6,302 bases of DNA from Elusimicrobiota bacterium (GTDB lineage: Bacteria > Elusimicrobiota > Elusimicrobia > JACQJN01), in assembly GCA_016205045.1 (NCBI GenBank), contig JACQJM010000193.1:1-6302 (forward strand), given 5' to 3'. A program made the position numbers and the translations under genes. Position 1 is the stretch's first letter. Every line of letters starts with the position of its first letter. Below the pieces are notes generated by a model. It did not search any database. It saw only the letters and a list, made by a program, of their open reading frames with translations, and had not been told where the DNA came from. Of this stretch, positions 1 through 6,141 are shown piece by piece.

Positions 1-28
1 GCTGGGGGTTGGGGGCTCGGGGCTGGTT
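1..28 (+). repeat. G-rich 7-base-period tract at window edge
   Basis: The first 28 bases divide into four G-starting heptamers: GCTGGGG, GTTGGGG, GCTCGGG and GCTGGTT. The G runs are at 4-8, 11-15 and 19-22, with a GG at 25-26. The tract lies downstream of the binding-protein gene and continues to the edge, so its full length is unknown. The GTTGGGG unit at 8-14 is identical to the one at 5134-5140 inside the mannosidase gene. The G runs could allow a quadruplex on the plus strand, but only three runs of four or more are visible. I see no gene here. Confidence 0.6.
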
Positions 29-43
29 GAAAGGCAATTTTTT

Positions 44-78
44 ATTCAACATCTCACGTTTCACTTCTAACATCTCAC
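44..78 (-). repeat. 7-base-period repeat overlapping the stop codon of the binding-protein gene
   Basis: Read on the minus strand from 78 to 44, the tract is five heptamers that each start with GT. GTGAGAT occurs at 78-72 and again at 57-51, with GTTAGAA, GTGAAAC and GTTGAAT as the other units. The matching GTGAGATGTT words are 21 bases apart. The TGA stop of the binding-protein gene (77-75) lies inside the first heptamer, so the array begins exactly where the coding sequence ends. No GC-rich stem followed by a T run, as in an intrinsic terminator, is visible here. Confidence 0.7.
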
Positions 79-1322
79 TTATTAAATCTTTCCAGCTCGT
101 GAGTCACCTTGTCCTGAACCTTTTGGAGGGCCTGGAGGGCTTTTTCTTTCCCGTAAATTACCTGATCGGTAGCATTTTTGAGTTCGTCCCACAAAAGCGC
201 TCCTACGGGCAGCACCGGCCGGATGCGGGAATATTTCAGAAGCTGCATGAAAGCTTTGCGGCGAGGGTCTTTCACAAAAGTTTCCGGCTTCACATCCGGC
301 CGAGAAGGCAAGTTATCCGTACCCAAAGAATACATCCTCTGCCCCTCCGGCCCCGAAACAAATCTCATGAATTTCCAGGCTTCTTCCGGATGTTTAGCTC
401 CTCTAGGAATAACTAATCCCCACCCACCAGACCAGGTCATAATTTTTTTCCCATCTGAGGTGGGAAGGGGAGCGATCCCGTAGTCCAAATCCTTGGCGTA
501 CACCTCTAGAGCCCCCACGCTCCAGGAGCCGTCCACGATCATGGCTACTTTCCCCGTCACAAAAGGATCGTTGGCCTCCAAACCGAAACCGGACACGAAA
601 TTTGCGATATTTCGAGGATCATATTTCTGAGCATAGCTTCTCATCCATTCCAAGGATTCGACAATAGCAGGATCAGTTAAATTCAATTTTCCTTCTTTGG
701 TGAACTGCCCCCCGAATGCCCACCCCCATGTGTAAGCGAATCCCTGGCGTAACCACGGGATAAATCCAATTCTATCCAGATTTCCGGAAGAATTACGCTG
801 GGTAAGCTTCTCAGCCGCCGCATCCAACTCTTTTATAGTTTTGGGTGGCTTTTCAGGATTCAACCCCACCTGCCGAAAAAGGTCCTTACGGTAAAGAAGG
901 GCTCGTGTATCCGTATCCATGGGCAATGCGTAGAGATGGCCCCGCCAAGTACATTCTTCCACAATGAAGGGATAAAAATCTTTGGAGTAGTTCCATTTAT
1001 CCTTCTGGGCATACTCATTCAGAGCCTGAAGCATATCCATGGCGGCGCGCTCTCCAATGGAAAACCGGTCCAGACGATATATGTCCGGACCGATACCTGC
1101 CTGAATGCTGGTCATGAGACGGGTGATGTCTGTCACGTTGGTGGCGGGCACCACCGTCACCTTCACCGGAATTCCCGTTTTTTTCGTGAACTCCGTCGCA
1201 ATCCGGTCGATGGTTTCTCGTTCGCGAGGAGCAGTGTTGGTGTGCCAAAAATTGACCTCGGCCCAACCGGAACCCTGAATCCACAGCAACAACAATCCCA
1301 AAAGTATCATGCGACGATTCAT
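75..1322 (-). CDS. Sugar ABC transporter substrate-binding protein (CUT1 type, SBP_bac_1 family)
   Basis: This 415-residue secreted solute receptor would deliver a sugar or oligosaccharide to an ABC importer. Residues 1-21 form a signal peptide: Arg3-Arg4, a hydrophobic core with a run of leucines, and likely cleavage after Ala21 (GSGWA). There is no lipobox cysteine, so the mature protein is probably soluble in a periplasm. Family features are an N-terminal lobe starting at FWHTN (25-29), the hinge-region LYALPMDTDTRALLY (130-144), DPFVTGKVAMIVDGSW (252-267) and GGWGLVIPRGAKHPEEAWKF (299-318). The length is usual for CUT1 receptors. The ATG has a strong Shine-Dalgarno (GGGAGGA, 1337-1331) lying inside the end of the ATPase gene, the best ribosome site in the cluster and in keeping with the high receptor dose importers need. 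The ligand cannot be read from sequence; the mannosidase neighbour suggests a mannose-containing glycan. Confidence 0.94.
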   Translation of the reverse strand: MNRRMILLGLLLLWIQGSGWAEVNFWHTNTAPRERETIDRIATEFTKKTGIPVKVTVVPATNVTDITRLMTSIQAGIGPDIYRLDRFSIGERAAMDMLQALNEYAQKDKWNYSKDFYPFIVEECTWRGHLYALPMDTDTRALLYRKDLFRQVGLNPEKPPKTIKELDAAAEKLTQRNSSGNLDRIGFIPWLRQGFAYTWGWAFGGQFTKEGKLNLTDPAIVESLEWMRSYAQKYDPRNIANFVSGFGLEANDPFVTGKVAMIVDGSWSVGALEVYAKDLDYGIAPLPTSDGKKIMTWSGGWGLVIPRGAKHPEEAWKFMRFVSGPEGQRMYSLGTDNLPSRPDVKPETFVKDPRRKAFMQLLKYSRIRPVLPVGALLWDELKNATDQVIYGKEKALQALQKVQDKVTHELERFNK

Positions 1323-1323
1323 T

Positions 1324-2433
1324 TTAAGCTTCCTCCCTAAATAAATGAAGATGATCTGGCGAGACGAACAAAGTCAGGCGGGACTGGGGAGCTACGTTTT
1401 CTCGAGAGGGTATTTTTACCATCAATGAATCCACCGGGCTTTTCAGATATACCCACTTCTCCGAAGACACCAACTCAGAAAACTCAACGGTGGAGGGCAA
1501 GGTAAGACTTTTTTCACCATTGCCGGATATCTTCATGTCCTCGGGACGGATTCCCACCAAAATCCGTGGAGGGAACCCCCACGCCTCCAGCGCCTTGTAG
1601 GTCCTCCCCTTCCGGATTTCCCAGCACAAATTCTCGGGCCCTAACAAACGGCAGCCCCCTGAAGTTTTCTCCACACGCAGAGGAAATATATTCATGGGGG
1701 GCGTGCCGATGAACCTGGCCACAAAGGCATTGTGTGGGGATTGGTACAGCTCCTCCGGTGTTCCCAACTGCTCGATCTTGCCCTGGCGCAAAAGCGCCAT
1801 GCGTTCCGCCATCGCTAAGGCTTCCGTCTGGTCGTGGGTGACGTAGATCATGGCCGCCCCCAATTTCCTTTGAAGGCGCAGGATCTCGGCCCGCATGTCG
1901 TGGCGCAACGCCGCATCCAGATTTGAAAGTGGTTCATCCAGCAAGAAAACAGCTGGGCGCTTAACCAAAGCTCGTGCCAAAGCCACTCTCTGTTTCTCTC
2001 CCCCAGACAATTGGCGTGGTTTTCGATCCAGAAGGGCCTCGATCCTAAGCATCTGGCTGGCCTCCGAAATCCTAGTTGCGATTTCCCCGGAATTCAGACC
2101 TCGGATCTTGAGCCCAAAAGCGATATTTTCCCGCACCGTCATGTGTGGATAGAGAGCATAATTCTGGAACACCATCGCCACGTTGCGGTCTTTGGGAGAA
2201 ACGAATGTCACCTCTTTCCCAACGATGTGGATCTCGCCGGAAGTAGGGGTTTCCAATCCCGCGATGATGCGCAGCAGGCTCGATTTTCCCGAACCAGAAG
2301 GGCCTAAGATAGCAAAGAACTCCCCGGGCGCGACCTCTAGATTCACATCCTGAACTGCCCAGACAGGTTTTTCCCTCTTAGACAGGAAACACTTGGAGAT
2401 ATTTTTAAGGACTAAGGCGGGAGATTTAACCAT
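1324..2433 (-). CDS. Sugar ABC transporter ATP-binding protein (MalK/UgpC/MsmX type)
   Basis: This cytoplasmic ATPase energises CUT1 sugar import and works as a dimer with two permeases. Counting from a possible upstream TTG at 2442, the motifs are Walker A GPSGSGKS (47-54), the Q-loop VFQNYALYPHMTV (91-103), the signature LSGGEKQRV (145-153), Walker B VFLLDEP (165-171), the D-loop SNLD (173-176) and the switch His203. The C-terminal TOBE/regulatory domain shows IGTPPMNIF (245-253) and GIRPED (297-302). All catalytic residues are present and the length is typical. I chose the ATG at 2433 (369 residues) over the TTG at 2442: it gives an 8-base overlap (ATGGTTAA) with the mannosidase stop, matching the overlap at the previous junction. 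Neither start has a clear Shine-Dalgarno, so translation is probably coupled. The C-terminal domain does not identify the sugar, and such ATPases can serve several importers. Confidence 0.96.
   Translation of the reverse strand: MVKSPALVLKNISKCFLSKREKPVWAVQDVNLEVAPGEFFAILGPSGSGKSSLLRIIAGLETPTSGEIHIVGKEVTFVSPKDRNVAMVFQNYALYPHMTVRENIAFGLKIRGLNSGEIATRISEASQMLRIEALLDRKPRQLSGGEKQRVALARALVKRPAVFLLDEPLSNLDAALRHDMRAEILRLQRKLGAAMIYVTHDQTEALAMAERMALLRQGKIEQLGTPEELYQSPHNAFVARFIGTPPMNIFPLRVEKTSGGCRLLGPENLCWEIRKGRTYKALEAWGFPPRILVGIRPEDMKISGNGEKSLTLPSTVEFSELVSSEKWVYLKSPVDSLMVKIPSRENVAPQSRLTLFVSPDHLHLFREEA
1331..1337 (-). promoter_or_regulatory. Strong ribosome binding site of the binding-protein gene
   Basis: GGGAGGA on the minus strand contains a full GGAGG core and lies about nine bases before the ATG at 1322. 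It is built from the last codons of the ATPase gene (Arg-Glu-Glu). The kinase, mannosidase and ATPase starts have much weaker purine matches or none, so the receptor is probably translated at a higher rate from the shared message. Confidence 0.75.
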
Positions 2434-5194
2434 CGTAAACAAGTTCGAACGTGGAAATTTCTTTTGGTCCCATTATACTAGTGAATAAAGCTTCGGAGTC
2501 AGTCTTTTTAAATACCAAGTGTTTGACTCTTTTCTCATTGAGATCCGTTTGATAAATCGAACGCGGCACTTTACTTAAAGTTACTTTGGCAGGAACAGAT
2601 CGAGAATGATAGTTGAATAGTCTTAAGATAATGTTTTCTTGATCCTGGGCCCTTTTTAAAGCACTAATGGTTACGGATTCTGGCTGGACTTGCGAAACAA
2701 GAGAAATTCCTCCTAGGGATATTCGGGAGGGAACGTTTTGCCCGATCCCCGTCAAGAAAGGCCACACAAATCTTTCTGCCTCCTCCCACACTCTTGCTTC
2801 GATGGGGTCTCCTTTATGCAAAAGCACGCTGTAGCGGGCCGTCCAAGGCCCCTGCATTTGAGCCCCAGGAATCTCCAGTAAAGGCCCCGCCTGGTGGGAT
2901 CGCGTGGGCAATGATCTCCTAGAAATTAATCCCACACAACGCAATAAAGTAAGCGCGATCTCCTGTCTCCTCTCTCCCACTTGACGCACCTCATACTCCG
3001 GCAGAGCTTCGTTAAAAACCGTCATCCCCACCCTTTCCGAACTCACAAGAGAAACAAATCTTTTCTGCTGCCACGTAGGAGTAGGGGGTTCCCTCCAGGG
3101 AGCTTTGGGTTTATAACATGCAGGACGCTCCACCACATCGAAAGGAGTTTCAGCGTATATCTTCCCCTCTTTCCAAGGAGATGCGATCACCGCCCTAACC
3201 CTATGATCTTTGACTCGATTTTCCCAGCGAATCTCCACATCCACACGGGGAGAATCCGCCCTGAGAGTAATCAGGGAGACGAACTCCGTAGGAATCTTTT
3301 CCAAGCTACGACTTTTCCCATGAGCCTCCAAGCCCAAAGGCAGATCTAAGGTCTTTCGAACCTCCAGTTGGCTCATCCAAGGACCTGCATGAACCACCCT
3401 TATTGAGGCAGGGAGTCCTCGGGAAGACAACGTCTGAGAATTTTCAGCAGGAGACCAGTTGTAGGAATCTCCCGCATCTTCTTGATCCTCCAACATGAGC
3501 AGTGGGTCGCAGGAAATCCCCAACTCTTTATGAAAAAGGCTCACCGAACCATCTTCATAAACTTCTAAACGAACCCACTGATTTTCTACCCCTCGGGCTC
3601 CGGCCTTGAGGTGAGTCTCTGGCAAAGGTGCGGCGTGGTGTTTCAGGGTAAACTCCTTCACCCCTAAGGGTGGCACACCCTCCACCGGAAAGACCAACTC
3701 CACCGCCTCTGTGGTTTCTGACAAACGCTGCACAGGCACTTCAAATCCGGCATTGTCGGTGACACTTAAAGGCAGATCCATCCCCCAAGCCTTAAGCCAG
3801 GGCCCAGGAATGGACATCACACACAAGTCACTGCGCTTTCGTCCGGAAGGATTATAGATCGCCACGCGTCCCTGCTGAGGAGTTTCCACATACTCCAACA
3901 GAGAAGCGGGTTGAGGAGCATAAAAACCCAGAGCATTCAGCGCCTCCTCCATCACCCCTTCCGCCACTTGACGCCCTTTCTTCAGACGAACGAGAACCTC
4001 TTCCACGACCTCGTCATCGCTACAAGCCGAGAGTGAGTCGTGGGCATGACTTAAGAGAACGTATTTCCATGCTTTCTCCAGCACAGAGCGAAGAGGAACA
4101 TATTCCGGGCACATGAGGGAAACCAGGGCGGAAAGCGGCTCCGCGTAACGCTCCAAAGCTTTCAATGCCTTTTCATTTTCATTTTTTACTTCTAAGTGAG
4201 TGGAAGCTACCCCGGGGATGATGGGAGCGTAGCGGGAACCACGAAACTCACCCTGATGCTCCACTAATTTATTTCTGGAAATCTTTTCCAAAGCGGAAAG
4301 ATACTCCTCGAAACTGGCATGATGAAATTGGATATTAGGAAACTCCTTCTGCAGAACTTTTAAAACCTGGGGAAGATCTTTTTGTGGACCATGATGGTCT
4401 CCTCCGTTGCAAAGAAGCAGCAATGAAGTTCTAGCATGCCGGGTTATCTCCGGCAAAAGCTTCTTGAAACGCTCCCGGGCCAAATCAAAATCATATTTTC
4501 CCGGAACCCATCCATACAAAACCGGATATCCCATTCTACCGAAGTTGTCATAATGACCTACCAAATGGACGGCCAACACTCTAGAATGTTGATCCGGAGC
4601 CTTCCAGATAAATTCCGATCCTAAAGTTTCTCCCTCATCCCCCATCCCGCGAGCAAAGAGAAAAGAACGAATAGCAAAACCTTGCAGAATCTGAGGCAGC
4701 TGACTGATGTGCCCGAAAGGATCGGGAACGTAGCCCACCCGCATGCATTTCCCAAAACTCTCTGCGATTCGAGTCCCCACCAGCAGATTCCGGATCAAGG
4801 CCTCTCCCGAGGATAGCCACTCATCGGCCAACACATACCAAGGCCCCACATGAAGTTTGCCTTGTTGGACCAGTTTCTTTATTTTGCCCTCCGATTCGGG
4901 GCGAATTTCTAAATAATCTTCCAGGGCCGCCGTGTACCCATCCAAGGTAAAACTCTTATATCCCTTAACCGATCGGAGTGTTTGAAATGTTTCGTCCAGC
5001 ATGCGCACCAAGCGCAACCGGTAACGCTCAAAAGGAAAATACCACTCGCGGTCCCAATGAGTATGGCTCACCACATATGCTTTATATTTTTTCTCATGAG
5101 GTATGGTTCTAAGTTCTAAGTTCCGAGTTCTAGGTTGGGGAATTTTTTGAACAGCGACTTTGGTTTCTGGAAGAACCTTCAATTTTTCATTCAT
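2426..5194 (-). CDS. GH38 family alpha-mannosidase, cytoplasmic
   Basis: This 922-residue retaining, metal-dependent glycosidase would cleave alpha-mannosidic bonds in imported oligosaccharides or mannosides. By comparison with characterised GH38 enzymes, HTHWDREW (44-51) gives the metal ligands His46 and Asp48. VPDPFGHISQLP (156-167) contains the likely nucleophile and metal ligand Asp158. NGGDHHGPQ (263-271) holds Asp266, the likely acid/base. HAHDSLSACS (383-392) gives the fourth metal ligand, His385. The middle and C-terminal beta domains follow to residue 922. The length fits bacterial GH38 proteins, including mannosylglycerate hydrolases, so the exact substrate is open. There is no signal peptide or membrane segment. 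The ATG at 5194 is the only in-frame ATG before the catalytic core; AAGG sits close before it. Residues 19-30 are encoded by a heptamer repeat, and the core starts only near residue 37, so the N-terminus looks like an acquired extension. The last 250 bases of the gene look more AT-rich than the rest. Confidence 0.93.
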   Translation of the reverse strand: MNEKLKVLPETKVAVQKIPQPRTRNLELRTIPHEKKYKAYVVSHTHWDREWYFPFERYRLRLVRMLDETFQTLRSVKGYKSFTLDGYTAALEDYLEIRPESEGKIKKLVQQGKLHVGPWYVLADEWLSSGEALIRNLLVGTRIAESFGKCMRVGYVPDPFGHISQLPQILQGFAIRSFLFARGMGDEGETLGSEFIWKAPDQHSRVLAVHLVGHYDNFGRMGYPVLYGWVPGKYDFDLARERFKKLLPEITRHARTSLLLLCNGGDHHGPQKDLPQVLKVLQKEFPNIQFHHASFEEYLSALEKISRNKLVEHQGEFRGSRYAPIIPGVASTHLEVKNENEKALKALERYAEPLSALVSLMCPEYVPLRSVLEKAWKYVLLSHAHDSLSACSDDEVVEEVLVRLKKGRQVAEGVMEEALNALGFYAPQPASLLEYVETPQQGRVAIYNPSGRKRSDLCVMSIPGPWLKAWGMDLPLSVTDNAGFEVPVQRLSETTEAVELVFPVEGVPPLGVKEFTLKHHAAPLPETHLKAGARGVENQWVRLEVYEDGSVSLFHKELGISCDPLLMLEDQEDAGDSYNWSPAENSQTLSSRGLPASIRVVHAGPWMSQLEVRKTLDLPLGLEAHGKSRSLEKIPTEFVSLITLRADSPRVDVEIRWENRVKDHRVRAVIASPWKEGKIYAETPFDVVERPACYKPKAPWREPPTPTWQQKRFVSLVSSERVGMTVFNEALPEYEVRQVGERRQEIALTLLRCVGLISRRSLPTRSHQAGPLLEIPGAQMQGPWTARYSVLLHKGDPIEARVWEEAERFVWPFLTGIGQNVPSRISLGGISLVSQVQPESVTISALKRAQDQENIILRLFNYHSRSVPAKVTLSKVPRSIYQTDLNEKRVKHLVFKKTDSEALFTSIMGPKEISTFELVYDG
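2472..2477 (-). promoter_or_regulatory. Possible internal promoter (-10 TATAAT) before the transporter genes
   Basis: A perfect TATAAT lies on the minus strand within the 3' end of the mannosidase gene. Transcription would start near 2465, about 30 bases before the ATPase ATG at 2433. The best -35 match, CTGACT, is 19 bases upstream and so poorly spaced, and there is no TG extension of the -10. The region is AT-rich, which raises the chance of a random match. If real, it would express the ATPase and receptor without the enzymes. Confidence 0.25.
5106..5140 (+). repeat. 7-base tandem repeat inside the mannosidase N-terminus
   Basis: Five consecutive heptamers fill this tract on the plus strand: GTTCTAA at 5106 and 5113, GTTCCGA at 5120, GTTCTAG at 5127 and GTTGGGG at 5134. 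On the coding strand they encode residues 19-30 of the mannosidase (PQPRTRNLELRT), before the catalytic core. Because 7 is not a multiple of 3, the frame rotates through the array, and no stop arises here in the frame used. The final unit is identical to a unit in the tract at 1-28. Confidence 0.8.
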
Positions 5195-6134
5195 GACCTT
5201 GCCTGCCTGCCGGACAGGCAGGGACCTTGGACCTAGAACTTTCGATAGCCAATCGCAGCGCTCCCAGAAGTCCCGCCTGGGTTCCTAGTTTAGAAATCAA
5301 AATCTTAGGTCTCACGGGTGAAATAAGGCGAGCGAAAAACTGTCTTTTAAATTCGGGACCCCACAAAGAAAAAGATTTTGTCACGCTGCCCCCGAAAATA
5401 AAGGCTTCCACATCCAGAAGATTCATGGCGTTAGCACACGTTATCGCCAAGGCCTTCCCTGCTTCTCTAAAAATTTTTTTAGCTGTTCGATGCCCCCGCA
5501 ACGCTAGACGATGGAGCTCGACACCGTCTAATTTTTGACCTATATACCTTCGGGCCAGTTTAGCCAAGCCCGTTCCGGAAGCGTATGCCTCCACGCATCC
5601 TTTCAATCCACAGCCGCATTTTGGCCCTCGGGGATCTACTAGAGCATGGCCTATCTCGGCGGCAAAACCATGGGACCCTCGAATCAGTTGAGACTCCAGC
5701 ACCAAACCTCCTCCTAAACCTGTGCCGGGACACACCATCATGAAACTTTTAATGCCTTGAGCCCCCCAACCCTTCCAAGCCTCACCCCAAGCCGCCAAGT
5801 TGACATCGTTGTCCACTCTCCCAGGAATCCGAAGCCCCTCTTGGAGGATGGCCCGCAGGGATCGGCGGTGCCAGCTCTTAGGAAGGTTGGGGGGGTTGTA
5901 CAGAAATCCAGTATAAGGACTGACCGGTCCGCAAATTCCCAAGCCAAAGGCTCGCGGGCGATGTTTGGAGTGACGATTTAAAAACTCTCGAATAGTCCTG
6001 AGAAGTTCTTGAGGACCACGGGGAAACCGAAAAGGACACGTCTCCTGCGCCAAGAACTTCCCCTGGCTGTTGCCCAAACCCATGGCCACCTTTGTTCCAC
6101 CAATATCCAGTGCTAAGTAACCAGGGCGAGACAT
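5187..6134 (-). CDS. ROK family sugar kinase
   Basis: This 315-residue cytoplasmic enzyme would phosphorylate a hexose with ATP, most likely glucose, mannose or a relative released by the mannosidase. The N-terminal ATP-binding motif LDIGGTK spans 9-15. GLGICGP (64-70) is followed by VDNDVNLAAWGE (107-118), with Asp110 as the expected catalytic base, and then GTGLGGGLV (137-145). The ROK signature region has Glu160, His163 and the zinc cysteines 173, 175 and 180 in EIGH...CGCGLKGC, then VEAYASGTGL. FGGSV (247-251) lies in the C-terminal lobe. No helix-turn-helix precedes the kinase domain, so it is an enzyme and not a NagC/XylR-type repressor. The normal fold ends near residue 298; residues 299-315 are largely encoded by a repeat carrying a palindrome. 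Its stop overlaps the mannosidase start by 8 bases (ATGAATGA). The start at 6134 has only a GAGAAGAGA purine stretch before it. Confidence 0.94.
   Translation of the reverse strand: MSRPGYLALDIGGTKVAMGLGNSQGKFLAQETCPFRFPRGPQELLRTIREFLNRHSKHRPRAFGLGICGPVSPYTGFLYNPPNLPKSWHRRSLRAILQEGLRIPGRVDNDVNLAAWGEAWKGWGAQGIKSFMMVCPGTGLGGGLVLESQLIRGSHGFAAEIGHALVDPRGPKCGCGLKGCVEAYASGTGLAKLARRYIGQKLDGVELHRLALRGHRTAKKIFREAGKALAITCANAMNLLDVEAFIFGGSVTKSFSLWGPEFKRQFFARLISPVRPKILISKLGTQAGLLGALRLAIESSRSKVPACPAGRQGHE
5195..5236 (+). repeat. Palindromic element flanked by 7-base direct repeats at the kinase C-terminus
   Basis: A 21-base element at 5202-5222 has perfect 8-base inverted arms (CCTGCCTG at 5202-5209, CAGGCAGG at 5215-5222) around a CCGGA loop. 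Identical GACCTTG heptamers flank it at 5195-5201 and 5223-5229, followed by the related GACCTAG at 5230-5236, so the whole stretch keeps a 7-base register. It encodes the kinase tail: the palindrome is exactly seven codons in frame (PACPAGR). The transcript can fold into a stable hairpin just upstream of the mannosidase start. There is no U run after it, so it is not a classical terminator. It looks like a REP-type or other small repeat. Confidence 0.75.
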
Positions 6135-6141
6135 TCTCTTC

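Noticed and set aside
26..50. Possible terminator after the receptor gene (GTTGAA and TTCAAC arms)
   Set aside because: The stem is only six AT-rich pairs with a long loop and no following T run, so it does not support an intrinsic terminator.
9..416. Plus-strand open frame of 135 codons at the left end
   Set aside because: It runs antisense to the receptor gene, begins in repeat DNA and shows no family features; it is a shadow frame.
936..1340. Plus-strand open frame of 134 codons opposite the receptor signal region
   Set aside because: It is antisense to a well-supported gene and has no recognisable domain or convincing ribosome site.
2434..2442. TTG start for the ATPase at 2442
   Set aside because: An ATG nine bases downstream gives the same 8-base overlap pattern as the other junction, and TTG has no better ribosome site. 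It is not excluded.
5106..5140. CRISPR-type repeat array
   Set aside because: The units are seven bases long, contiguous and without spacers.
5202..5222. Palindrome as an intrinsic terminator between kinase and mannosidase
   Set aside because: No T run follows the stem on the minus strand and the genes overlap, so a full stop in transcription is unlikely.
5187..6134. ROK protein as a transcription repressor of the cluster
   Set aside because: The protein starts directly with the kinase ATP-binding motif and has no N-terminal helix-turn-helix.
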